This document shows, one piece after another, positions 1 to 7,223 of a DNA stretch of 23,568 nucleotides (positions within the stretch are counted from its first letter, which is position 1; every line of letters begins with the position of its first letter). Under the pieces are notes generated by a model that worked only from the letters and a program-made list of their open reading frames with translations, was not told the DNA's origin and did no database searches. The position numbers and the translations under genes are program-made. The DNA comes from JAJKJG01 sp036386395 (GTDB taxonomy: Bacteria > Pseudomonadota > Alphaproteobacteria > Rhizobiales > Beijerinckiaceae), in NCBI GenBank assembly GCA_036386395.1, contig DASVVU010000247.1, positions 1-23,568 of the forward strand, given 5' to 3'.

Positions 1-1
1 G

Positions 2-331
2 GCGGGCGTCTACCTCGGCTACGACAAGCCGCAGACGCTGGGCGACCGGGCGACCGGCGGCGGCTTCTCGGCCCCGATCGTGCGCGACTTCTTCCAGATG
101 GCGTTGAAGGACAAGCCGCCGACGCCGTTCCGCGTGCCGCCCGGCATCAAGCTCATCAGCGTCGACCGCGGCTCCGGCATGCGCTCGTCCGGCGCCGGCA
201 CCATCCTCGAAGCCTTCAAGCCCGGCACCGGCCCGCCCGACAACTACGCCGTCATCGGCGGCTACGGCGGCGGGGCGGTCAGCCCCGAGGCCGAGCGCGC
301 CGTCAGCGTCGGGACGGGCGGGCTTTACTGA
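2..331 (+). CDS. mrcA: Penicillin-binding protein 1A, C-terminal end (partial)
   Basis: This is the last 109 codons of a gene that begins before the window. The frame opens at base 2 and reads AGVYLGYDKPQTLG, then TGGGFSAPIVRDFFQ, which matches the end of the transpeptidase domain of class A penicillin-binding proteins (the usual form is VWVGYD followed by TGG and AAPIF). The family polymerises and cross-links peptidoglycan at the inner membrane. The catalytic Ser and KTG box lie upstream and cannot be seen. The tail is low-complexity, rich in Gly and Pro, and ends GTGGLY before TGA. In Hyphomicrobiales mrcA is commonly followed by prfB, as here. A degenerate copy of the last codons reappears at 637-678. 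A GC-rich hairpin 33 bases after the stop may end the transcript. Confidence 0.9.
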   Translation, partial: AGVYLGYDKPQTLGDRATGGGFSAPIVRDFFQMALKDKPPTPFRVPPGIKLISVDRGSGMRSSGAGTILEAFKPGTGPPDNYAVIGGYGGGAVSPEAERAVSVGTGGLY

Positions 332-363
332 ACGGCCCTGTGGGCGCACCGGCTCGTAGCCAT

Positions 364-385
364 CCGCGGGCGTTCGCGCCCGCGG
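364..385 (+). terminator. UUCG-loop hairpin after mrcA, possible terminator
   Basis: A perfect 9-bp stem (CCGCGGGCG with CGCCCGCGG) closes a TTCG tetraloop 33 bases after the mrcA stop codon. No T-tract follows, so it is not a classical intrinsic terminator. It could be a transcript-stabilising or Rho-assisted end. Confidence 0.45.
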
Positions 386-438
386 GCCCATGTGTCGCGC
401 GAAACATTCTTTCCTGCGACGGCCGTCGCGACCCGGCA

Positions 439-508
439 ATGTCGCGCGCTTTTCCCGACGATGTCGCGGAAAAACACCGGCGATGTCGAAACGAACGCCT
501 CGATGTCG
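439..508 (+). repeat. Four ATGTCG hexamers at 22/22/20-base spacing
   Basis: ATGTCG occurs at 439, 461, 483 and 503. The last three copies extend to CGATGTCG. The bases between copies are not conserved, so this is either a very degenerate tandem repeat or a phased array of short sites, about two helical turns apart. Confidence 0.4.
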
Positions 509-636
509 AACGCAGGGCGGAAACGACCCCCGCGCCCGCGGAATGGCCGCACGGCCGAAAAAGCCCTTCCCCGCGCCGGACGCAACCCCCCGATCCGCTC
601 CTCCCGTCTTCCGCGGGCGGAGAGAGGGGGACGCGT

Positions 637-678
637 CTCGCCCGAGGCCGTCAGGTCGGGACGGGCGAGCTGTACTGA
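637..678 (+). repeat. Degenerate second copy of the mrcA 3' end
   Basis: Bases 655-678 match the mrcA terminus at 308-331 in 22 of 24 positions, including the TGA stop. The preceding bases (CCCGAGGCCG...GTCAG) match 284-306 if a 9-base gap is allowed. Read in the matching frame it ends QVGTGELY, against SVGTGGLY in mrcA. The copy lies 347 bases downstream of the original and encodes nothing on its own. It could come from a duplication, or from an insertion that copied the gene end. Confidence 0.55.
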
Positions 679-706
679 GGCGCCTCCAAAGCCGGGAAAC
701 ACCACC

Positions 707-833
707 ACTCCCCTCATCCTGAGGTGCCCGCGAAGCGGGCCTCGAAGGACGCACCTCCGCCGATACGGCGCCCATCCGCCGGTGCGTGCTTCGAGGCTCG
801 GCCTTCGCCCTCGCACCTCAGCATGAGGGGAGT
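707..833. repeat. 127-bp imperfect palindromic intergenic element
   Basis: Outer arms 707-727 and 813-833 are inverted repeats with 20 of 21 bases matching (ACTCCCCTCATCCTGAGGTGC on the left). Inner parts also pair: CGAAGCGGGCCTCGAAGGACGCA on the left is complementary, with few mismatches, to 784-809 on the right. The CCTCATCCTGAGGTGC core is a motif I recognise from dispersed intergenic repeats of Hyphomicrobiales. It encodes no protein. It is probably a non-autonomous repeat able to fold into a long RNA hairpin ahead of prfB. Confidence 0.7.
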
Positions 834-920
834 TGGGTGGCGGCTTCCGACTGGAACCCTTATTTACACCGTGCCGCGCCGCCCCTATGGCGCCGCTCCC
901 TCCTGCATCCGTAGAGACCC

Positions 921-2049
921 ATGCGCGCCGAGATCGAGAACCTCCTCGAAGCCGCCAAGCAGTCGATCGGGCTGCTGAGGAGGCATCTTTGACTGGGACA
1001 AGGCCCAGCGACGCCTCGCCGAGCTGAATGCCCAGGCCGAGGACCCGAGCCTCTGGAACGATCCCGAGGCCGCGCAGAAGACCATGCGCGAGCGCAACGC
1101 CCTCGAGGACCAGACCGGCGCCATCCGCCGCCTCGAGCAGGACCTCGAGGACGCCGTGACCCTGATCGAGCTCGGCGAGACCGAGGGCGACGAGGCGAGC
1201 GTCAGGGAGGGCGAAGCCGCGATCCGCAAGGTCGAGGCCGAGGCGGCGCGCCGCCAGATCGAGAGCCTGCTCGCCGGCGAGGCCGATCCCAACGACACGT
1301 ATCTGGAGGTCCACTCCGGCGCCGGCGGCACCGAGAGCCAGGACTGGGCCCAGATGCTGCAGCGCATGTACGCGCGCTGGGCCGAGAAGCACGGCTACAA
1401 GGTCGAGGTGGTCGACTGGTCGGACGGCGAGGAGGCCGGCATCAAGGGCGCGACGCTCCTCGTCCGCGGCCACAACGCCTACGGCTGGCTCAAGACCGAA
1501 TCCGGCGTGCACCGGCTCGTGCGCATCTCGCCCTTCGATTCGAACGCCCGCCGGCATACGAGCTTCGCCTCGGTGTGGGTCTATCCCGTGGTCGACGACA
1601 AGATCGACATCCAGGTCAACGAGTCGGACTGCCGCATCGACACCTACCGCTCGTCGGGCGCCGGCGGCCAGCACGTCAACACGACGGATTCGGCCGTGCG
1701 CATCACCCACCTGCCCACCGGCATCGTGGTCGCCTGCCAGCAGGAACGCTCGCAGCACAAGAACCGCGCCACCGCCTGGAACATGCTGCGCGCCCGCCTC
1801 TACGAGGCCGAGCTCAAGCGCCGCGAGGAGAAGGCCAGCGCCGAGGCCGCCGCCAAGACCGACATCGGCTGGGGCCACCAGATCCGCTCCTACGTCCTCC
1901 AGCCCTACCAGCTCGTCAAGGACCTCCGCACCGGCGTCCAGTCGACGAGCCCCTCCGACGTCCTCGACGGCGACCTCGACCCGTTCATGGAGGCGGCGCT
2001 GGCGAAGCGGATCCAGGGGGGCGGGGGAGAGGTGGAGGATATTGAGTAA
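921..2049 (+). CDS. prfB: Peptide chain release factor 2, programmed +1 frameshift
   Basis: RF2 reads UGA and UAA stop codons and triggers peptide release in the ribosome. Translation starts at ATG 921 (MRAEIENLLEAAKQSIG) and runs 23 codons to CTT at 987-989, followed by in-frame TGA at 990-992. Skipping one base (T990) continues at GAC 991 (DWDKAQRRLAELNAQ) in the frame that ends with TAA at 2047-2049, giving 375 residues. The slippery CTT-TGA-C and an AGGAGG three bases before CTT (978-983) are the classical elements of RF2 autoregulation: low RF2 leaves the UGA unread and favours slippage. The SPF stop-recognition tripeptide is at about 203-205 and the catalytic GGQ at about 248-250 (SSGAGGQHVN). 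Starting at ATG 1084 would lose 54 residues. The next gene could overlap its last bases if it uses TTG 2042. Confidence 0.95.
978..993 (+). promoter_or_regulatory. RF2 recoding site (AGGAGG-CAT-CTT-TGA-C)
   Basis: An internal Shine-Dalgarno-like AGGAGG (978-983), a 3-base spacer, the slippery codon CTT (987-989) and the stop TGA followed by C (990-993) match the prfB recoding signal known from E. coli (AGGGGGTATCTTTGAC). It shifts ribosomes by +1 when RF2 is scarce. Confidence 0.93.
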
Positions 2050-2131
2050 TAATCCTCTGTGTCCTGGGAGTATTCCCCACGAGTCCGTGTTATGTAGAGG
2101 TAATGTTCCAGGAGCAATCGGGGATCCGCAG

Positions 2132-3370
2132 ATGGTAGACCTTGCGAAGATACTTTTCGATTTTGATCTTCAAGAAAATGGAGGAAAGATCTCGTTTAAC
2201 AACAATGAAGAAATAGGCGCATTTTTAGAGACTCAAAGTGGTTTTTATGCTTGGGTACACACTCCTGTGCAAGATACAGATAGCAGCCTCAATAATGTAC
2301 GCATGTTAATAATGAATGCTTTAGAGCGTGTAAAAACTACGCTTAATCAATGTGTTCGCGGAGAGATATCTCAGGAAGATTTCTATAAAGAATTCTATAA
2401 TGTTTTTAGTAAAATGAAATTACCAATCGCTGAAACTGCAAGGGCTCAGTTCATTAGCCAGCTCCGGCATGAAAGAGGCGCAGGAGTGGCGCTAGCAGCT
2501 CTAGCATTCTTCATCAATCGCGTTTCTGACCTTACAATCACTCACCGAGATGTATTGCTCGGCATCGTTGCTGCCAGCGAATTCGAACGCGGGCTTGACC
2601 CGGGAACTGCTGCTTCGGCGCGACAGGCGCTAGATAACTTAGCGTCAGATTTTGGGCAAAAATTCCGGAAGGCTGTGCTGGAACTAGAGTCCGCTATCCA
2701 AACTGCACAAGAGCAGCGAAACATAGAGGCAGAGGCCTTTTTGAATGCCCGTTCCCGTAATCGTCGCTTCACACGCCGCGTTGCACTTGCTGTAGCGCGG
2801 CGGTTACGTGATTACAAGACGGCCAAAGAGACCGAGCTGAATGCTGCAAAGGAAGAATTTAAACGTGTGGAAGATACTTATCGTGAGCATATGAGGATTA
2901 AAGCTCCAGTTGATTATTGGACTGCCAAGGCCGAAGGTCATCGCGATCAGGCGGCTTCATATAGATTATTACTCATAGTCTTTGCAGTACTCGTAGGAGG
3001 ATGTCTCCTAATAGGACTTTATTTTATAGGTGAGCACGCTGTTGATTTAGCAAACAAAGATAAACCTCCTGCTGCTTTTCTCCCTATTGTAACGGTGGGG
3101 ATTGTGGCGTCTACGATGGCATTCTGGGCTGCCCGAGTAATTGTCCGCCTCTTCATGAGTGAACATCATCTCGCAATCGACGCCGACGAGCGCGCGACGA
3201 TGGCAATGACCTATCTTGCACTAACCGAAAGAGGGGCGGTCGATGAAAAGGATCGAGCAATAATTCTGACGGCGCTATTTCGCCCAAGCTCTGATGGCAT
3301 TGTAAAAGATGATGCAGCTCCGGACATTGGGCCCGCAGCATTGCTTTCTAAGACGCTCGATCGGCGATAA
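2132..3370 (+). CDS. Two-helix membrane protein with coiled coil, DUF6161-like, in AT-rich insert
   Basis: Function unknown. ATG 2132 gives 412 residues. A TTG at 2042 would add 30 residues and overlap prfB by 8 bases; ATG is preferred because a GGGGA lies 7 bases upstream and the extra residues look unstructured. From ATG: an N-terminal globular part (about 1-180), a charged Glu/Lys/Arg-rich helical stretch likely to form a coiled coil (about 180-275), a first membrane helix (about 278-300), a second (about 315-341), then a conserved-looking cytoplasmic tail (HHLAIDADERATMAMTYLAL, then ALFRPSSDGIVKDD). That tail resembles DUF6161 proteins as I remember them; this is recall, not a search. The base composition is far from its neighbours: 2161-2220 has 21 G/C of 60, against 41 of 60 at 1261-1320 in prfB. 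This points to recent horizontal transfer. No mobility gene accompanies it. Confidence 0.75.
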   Translation: MVDLAKILFDFDLQENGGKISFNNNEEIGAFLETQSGFYAWVHTPVQDTDSSLNNVRMLIMNALERVKTTLNQCVRGEISQEDFYKEFYNVFSKMKLPIAETARAQFISQLRHERGAGVALAALAFFINRVSDLTITHRDVLLGIVAASEFERGLDPGTAASARQALDNLASDFGQKFRKAVLELESAIQTAQEQRNIEAEAFLNARSRNRRFTRRVALAVARRLRDYKTAKETELNAAKEEFKRVEDTYREHMRIKAPVDYWTAKAEGHRDQAASYRLLLIVFAVLVGGCLLIGLYFIGEHAVDLANKDKPPAAFLPIVTVGIVASTMAFWAARVIVRLFMSEHHLAIDADERATMAMTYLALTERGAVDEKDRAIILTALFRPSSDGIVKDDAAPDIGPAALLSKTLDRR

Positions 3371-3399
3371 AACTGCTGGAAGCCGAAGGGGAGGAGCGC

Positions 3400-4557
3400 A
3401 TGGGTCGGATCATCCGCGTCGCCACCTTCGACGGCCCCGGCGCCGATCCCGTCATCCGCGAGGTCCCCTGGCCGAAGGTCGGGCCCAAGGCCGCCCTGAT
3501 CCAGGTCGGCGCCTGCGGCGTCTGCGGGACCGATCTGCACATCCTCAAGGGGCACTGGCCGAAGCCGCTGCCGTGGCCGTTCACGCTCGGGCACGAGATC
3601 GCAGGGGTCGTCGTCGAGAAGGGGCCGGAGCTTACGACCGACTGGATGGACGAGCCGATCGCGGTCGGGTCGAAGATCATGATCCCGCCGTTCATGCCGT
3701 GCGGGGAGTGCTACTACTGCCGGCACTATCCGGAGAGCTCGAACCGCTGCCAGACGCCCGTCTACTACGGGCGCTATCTCGGCTTCGACAAGCCGCCGCA
3801 CCTGTGGGGCGGCTGGGCCGAGTACGTCTACGTCGACCTCGGCATGCTGCCGGGCACCAAGATCTACCGGCTCCCCGACGACATGCCGCTCCGCCTCGGC
3901 GCCTTGGCCGAGCCGATCACCTCGACGATCCGCGGCTTCGCCCGGGCGAAGCGCATGGGCGGCTTCCGGTGGGGCGACACCGTGGTGATCCAGGGCTCGG
4001 GTCCGATCGGCATCCTCGCCATCGCCGCCGCCCGGGAGATGGGCGCTGGCCGCATCGTCTGCGTCGGCGCCCCCGAGACGCCGCGCCTCGCGCTTGCCCG
4101 AAGGTTCGGGGCCGAGGCGACCGTCGACATTGAGGAGCACTTGACGCCGCAGGCGCGCATCGCCCGCGTGCGCGAGATCGTCGGCGGCTGGGGCGCCGAC
4201 CTTGTCATGGACTGCACCGGGCACCCGAGCGCGGGCCCCGAGGGCATCGAGTTCCTGCGCGACTGCGGCTTCTACATCGAGATGGGCCAGTTCACCGACG
4301 CAGGCAGCATCGAGACCAACTGGCACCGCTTCGTCGCCAAGGACATCACCATCATGGGCTCCTGGGCCTTCACCGAGAACGACCTCGCCCTCGGCGTGAA
4401 GATGCTCGACCGCGCCCGCGACAAGTACCCGTGGTTCGACATGCAGACCCTCTACCCTTTCGACGGCGACGGGGTGCGGAGCGCCGTCGCCGACGCCATG
4501 GCGATGCGCACGGTCAAGTCCACCATCGTCCCGTTCCCGGAGCTCCTGGAGGCGTGA
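3400..4557 (+). CDS. Zinc-dependent alcohol dehydrogenase, MDR family
   Basis: 385 residues, of the medium-chain dehydrogenase/reductase superfamily, which oxidises alcohols or polyols with NAD(P)+. An N-terminal GroES-like domain has the catalytic zinc ligands Cys42 (CGVCGTDLH) and His65-Glu66 (LGHEIAG). A structural zinc lobe has four Cys at 101, 104, 107 and 117 (CGECYYC...C). The last spacing is longer than the usual seven intervening residues. The Rossmann fold has the GSGPIG nucleotide loop (VVIQGSGPIGILA). The exact substrate cannot be told; threonine or sorbitol dehydrogenase-like members look similar. ATG 3400 follows GGGGAGGAG, a good ribosome binding site. The gene is normal high-GC and sits just after the AT-rich insert. 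It has no obvious pathway partner here, and a hairpin repeat follows the stop. Confidence 0.88.
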   Translation: MGRIIRVATFDGPGADPVIREVPWPKVGPKAALIQVGACGVCGTDLHILKGHWPKPLPWPFTLGHEIAGVVVEKGPELTTDWMDEPIAVGSKIMIPPFMPCGECYYCRHYPESSNRCQTPVYYGRYLGFDKPPHLWGGWAEYVYVDLGMLPGTKIYRLPDDMPLRLGALAEPITSTIRGFARAKRMGGFRWGDTVVIQGSGPIGILAIAAAREMGAGRIVCVGAPETPRLALARRFGAEATVDIEEHLTPQARIARVREIVGGWGADLVMDCTGHPSAGPEGIEFLRDCGFYIEMGQFTDAGSIETNWHRFVAKDITIMGSWAFTENDLALGVKMLDRARDKYPWFDMQTLYPFDGDGVRSAVADAMAMRTVKSTIVPFPELLEA

Positions 4558-4560
4558 GCG

Positions 4561-4740
4561 GATCCTCCCCCGCGCAGCGGGGGAGGGGGGGACCATGCGA
4601 GGCATGGTGGAGGGGCGGCCACGAGCGCGGCTTGGGTCGTCCTGCGCGACCGGCTCCACCCACCACGTCGACGGCGCGCCCGGCCCGCGCCCCCTCCACC
4701 GCCTTCGGCGGTCCCCCTCCCCCGCAAGCGGGGGAGGATC
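4561..4740. repeat. 180-bp inverted-repeat element with hairpin ends
   Basis: Left end 4561-4594 and right end 4710-4740 are near-perfect inverted copies (GATCCTCCCCCGC...GGACC and reverse). Each end is itself a hairpin: a 9-bp stem at 4565-4585 with a GCA loop, and one at 4717-4736 with an AA loop. Inner segments GGTGGAGGGG and CCCCTCCACC also pair. It fills the gap between the convergent dehydrogenase and kinase genes, and its right edge touches the kinase stop codon (TGA, 4739-4741). It is probably a non-autonomous dispersed repeat. The hairpins could terminate transcription from both sides, although no T-tract is present. Confidence 0.65.
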
Positions 4741-7003
4741 AGCGCCTGTGGCGGAAGGCGACGACCTTCGGCTTGTCCTCGGCGCGTTGGAGGCAGGTAT
4801 CGAGGACACGGGCGAGCAGGCCGAGGTGGAACGGCTTCTTGAGCCTCGGGACGTCCGGGGCGAGGTCGGCGGGCAATTCGCCGAAGCCGGTCGCGATGAT
4901 GACCGGAAGCTGCGGCCGTTCCGCCTTGACGGCCGCGATCAGCTGCGCGCCCGTCATGCCCGGCATCACCTGATCGGTCAGCACGAGATCGACGGCGGGC
5001 GCGCCGCGCAAGGTTTCGAGCGCCTCGGCGCCGGACGCGGCCTGCAGCGCGGCATGTCCGAGGTCCTCCAGCATCGCCGCGGTGTTGGCGAGGACGAGCG
5101 GATCGTCGTCGACGACGAGCACGGTGAGCCGGCGGGCGGGCTCGCCTTGCGCCGGCGGCTGCGCGGCCGGGACGCTCGGGCCGTGGAGGGCGCCCGCCTC
5201 CGCGACGGGCAGCCAGATCTCGGCCGTCGTGCCTTCTCCCTTCCGGCTCCTCAAGGCGAACCCGCCGCCCGACTGCTCCGCGAGGCCGTGCACCATGGAA
5301 AGGCCGAGGCCGGTGCCCTTGCCGGTGCCCTTCGTCGTGAAGAACGGCTCGGTGGCGCGGGCGAGCGTCGCCTCGTCCATGCCTTCGCCGGTGTCGGTCA
5401 CGGACAGGCAGACGAAGCGGTCGGGCCCCTCAGCGCCGGCGATGGTGATGGTTCCGCCGTCCGGCATGGCGTCGCGGGCGTTCACGACAAGGTTGAGGAG
5501 CGCGAGCTCGAGCTGGTTCGCGTCGACGAGGGCCGGCGGCAGCCGGAGCGGGAAATGCGTCTCGATCCGCACCGTCGGGCCGATCGACCGCTGCAGCAGA
5601 TCCGCCATCCCGCGCACGAGCGCCGAGAGGTCGACCGGCCGGGGCTCGAGGTCCTGCCGGCGCGCGAAGGCCAGCATGCGCTGCGTCAGGGCGGCGCCGC
5701 GCTCGGCGCCCCCGATCGCGTTGTCCAGGAGCGCCTTCGCCTTGGCGTCCTCCGGGAGCCGCTTGCGCAGGAGCTCGAGGTTGCCGAGGACGACCGAGAG
5801 CAGGTTGTTGAAATCGTGCGCGACGCCGCCGGTGAGCTGGCCGATGGCCTCGATCTTCTGAGACTGGCGAAGCGCCGCCTCGGCGCGCCGCCGGGCGGTC
5901 ACGTCGAGGAGCCCGCCGACCACCCTGACGAAGCGCCCGCCGGCGTCGCGCTCCACCCGCTCGGAGACGACGGCGTCGAGCACGTCGCCGGCCTTCGTGA
6001 CGAACCGGTATTCCGCCTCCTTCAGCTCGCCGAGCCCGATGAGGCCCGGCCAATCCACCGTGGCCCGCCTCCGGGCAGACGGCTCGGTCATGAACGCGGC
6101 CAGGGGCCGGCCCTTCACCTCCTCGCGGCCGTAGCCGAGGAGGTCGAGCCAGGCGTCGCTCACGTGCTCGACGAGCCCGTCCCGGTCGAGCGCGTGCAGG
6201 GGCAGCGGCGTCTTGCGATAGAGATTGCGGAACCGCTCTTCGCTGTTGCGCAGGGCGGCGGCCTCGCGCTCGGCCAGCACGGCGAAGCGCCGGTCGAACA
6301 TCGCGGCGACGAGCGCCAGGAACAGGATCAGAAGCGTGGCGCCCGAGACCGCGATCGCGAGCGCCGTCTGGGCAAGGCTCGCATGGCCGTGGGGCCCATC
6401 GACGGTCGCGTGCGCGGTGAAGCTTGCGGCCTGCATCGCCGCATAGTGCATCCCCGAGATGGCGAGCCCCATCGCCACCGCGGCCACGAGCTTCTGAACG
6501 AGGCCGGTGTTCTGAAACGCGAGCCAGAGCGCCACGGTCGCGGCCCCGATCGCGATCAGCACCGAGACCGCGACCCAGAGCTTGTCGTAGGTGAGGTGCG
6601 CCCCCATGCGCATCGCCGCCATGCCCGTGTAGTGCATGGCGACGATTCCGAGGCCGACGAACAGGCCGCTGAAGAGCAGGACCCTCGGGCTCGCCTCCTT
6701 GCGGCTCACGGCCTGGAGGCCAACTCCGGTCACGACCACGGCGAGGACGAGCGACAGGGCCGTCAGCGGGATGTCGTAGTTGACCTCCATGCCCGGCATG
6801 CTGAACGCGAGCATCGCCACGAAGTGCATCGACCAGATGCCGCCGCCCATCGCAACCGCAGACGTCGCGAGCCATGCGTGGCAGGCCCATCCGGACGAAG
6901 CCCGGATGCGGCCGGCAAGATCGAGCGCCGTGTAGGAAGCCGCGGTCGCGACGAAGATTGAGAGCGCGACGAGGACAGCGTCGTGCGTTCCGGTCAGGGT
7001 CAC
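4739..7003 (-). CDS. Hybrid sensor histidine kinase: MHYT sensor, PAS, kinase, receiver
   Basis: 754 residues from a GTG start. The N-terminal membrane part (about 1-235) has seven or so hydrophobic segments with three MHYT-type motifs (MHFV at 59, MHYT at 123, MHYA at 185). The MHYT domain is proposed to bind copper and sense a diatomic gas or redox signal. A PAS domain follows (about 252-370), then HisKA with phospho-acceptor His396 (GGVAHDFNN), an HATPase domain with N-box Asn508 (LVVNARDAM), G1 box DTGEGMD and G2 box GTGLGLS, a Pro/Ala linker, and a receiver (about 626-740) with acidic DDD at 632-634, phospho-acceptor Asp677 and Lys723. All catalytic residues look intact. No separate response regulator or phosphotransfer protein lies nearby, so partners are unknown. 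The family relatives fall among orphan blue-light/PAS-type kinases of alphaproteobacteria. Confidence 0.93.
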   Translation of the reverse strand: MTLTGTHDAVLVALSIFVATAASYTALDLAGRIRASSGWACHAWLATSAVAMGGGIWSMHFVAMLAFSMPGMEVNYDIPLTALSLVLAVVVTGVGLQAVSRKEASPRVLLFSGLFVGLGIVAMHYTGMAAMRMGAHLTYDKLWVAVSVLIAIGAATVALWLAFQNTGLVQKLVAAVAMGLAISGMHYAAMQAASFTAHATVDGPHGHASLAQTALAIAVSGATLLILFLALVAAMFDRRFAVLAEREAAALRNSEERFRNLYRKTPLPLHALDRDGLVEHVSDAWLDLLGYGREEVKGRPLAAFMTEPSARRRATVDWPGLIGLGELKEAEYRFVTKAGDVLDAVVSERVERDAGGRFVRVVGGLLDVTARRRAEAALRQSQKIEAIGQLTGGVAHDFNNLLSVVLGNLELLRKRLPEDAKAKALLDNAIGGAERGAALTQRMLAFARRQDLEPRPVDLSALVRGMADLLQRSIGPTVRIETHFPLRLPPALVDANQLELALLNLVVNARDAMPDGGTITIAGAEGPDRFVCLSVTDTGEGMDEATLARATEPFFTTKGTGKGTGLGLSMVHGLAEQSGGGFALRSRKGEGTTAEIWLPVAEAGALHGPSVPAAQPPAQGEPARRLTVLVVDDDPLVLANTAAMLEDLGHAALQAASGAEALETLRGAPAVDLVLTDQVMPGMTGAQLIAAVKAERPQLPVIIATGFGELPADLAPDVPRLKKPFHLGLLARVLDTCLQRAEDKPKVVAFRHRR

Positions 7004-7133
7004 CGCTCAATCGCCCGCCGACCGACGCCGCGATGCGAAGTCCGAAGCTTAAGCATTAGTCCGAATCAGCATCGAAATCAGAATGCGAAAGTGAACGGTG
7101 GCCAGTGCTGCCGGTCAAGACGAAAGTCGGGGC

Positions 7134-7164
7134 AAATAAAAAAGGACGGCCGATAGCCGCCCTT
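7134..7164 (-). terminator. Intrinsic terminator, leftward, with no upstream gene
   Basis: Read on the minus strand, AAGGGCGGC (7164-7156), loop TATCG and GCCGTCCTT (7150-7142) form a 9-bp stem with one G-U pair, followed by TTTTATTT. This is the best intrinsic terminator in the window. The nearest minus-strand gene upstream is more than 3 kb away beyond plus-strand genes, so it probably ends a short untranslated transcript. Confidence 0.75.
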
Positions 7165-7220
7165 CAGTTCGGTCCGCCGCTTGGCTCGACCGTGCCAGCC
7201 CGCGAATCAGCCTTGTGCTT
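7140..7220 (-). ncRNA. Candidate small RNA
   Basis: The evidence is indirect. An orphan intrinsic terminator at 7134-7164 faces left. About 65-70 bases upstream on the same strand is TATAGT (7232-7227), one base off the -10 consensus, with a weak TTCCGG at -35 (7255-7250, 17-base spacing). The predicted transcript would be about 80-90 nt, ending in the terminator hairpin. It has no open frame of note. The boundaries are estimates. I do not recognise a known RNA family in it. Confidence 0.35.
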
Positions 7221-7223
7221 GCC

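Larger units (their letters stand above)
332..920. other. Gene-free stretch between mrcA and prfB
   Basis: These 589 bases contain several open frames (for example 340-678 and 392-826 on the plus strand), but none shows a recognisable protein or family composition. What can be seen is the hairpin at 364-385, four ATGTCG hexamers at 439, 461, 483 and 503, a degraded repeat of the mrcA 3' end at 637-678, and a palindromic element at 707-833. A TATTTA at 861-866 could be a -10 box for prfB, but no convincing -35 box lies at the right distance. Confidence 0.6.

Noticed and set aside
392..826. Plus-strand open frame in the mrcA-prfB gap
   Set aside because: The Arg/Pro-rich translation spans the repeats and the decayed mrcA end, with no ribosome binding site or recognisable domain.
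325..1878. Long minus-strand open frame opposite prfB
   Set aside because: Ala/Gly/Arg/Leu-rich translation with no family features; it mirrors prfB and is a by-product of high GC.
3211..4809. Minus-strand open frame opposite the alcohol dehydrogenase
   Set aside because: Shadow of a clearly functional dehydrogenase; composition is low-complexity.
4595..6961. 788-codon plus-strand open frame opposite the histidine kinase
   Set aside because: The kinase on the other strand has every expected domain and motif; this frame has none.
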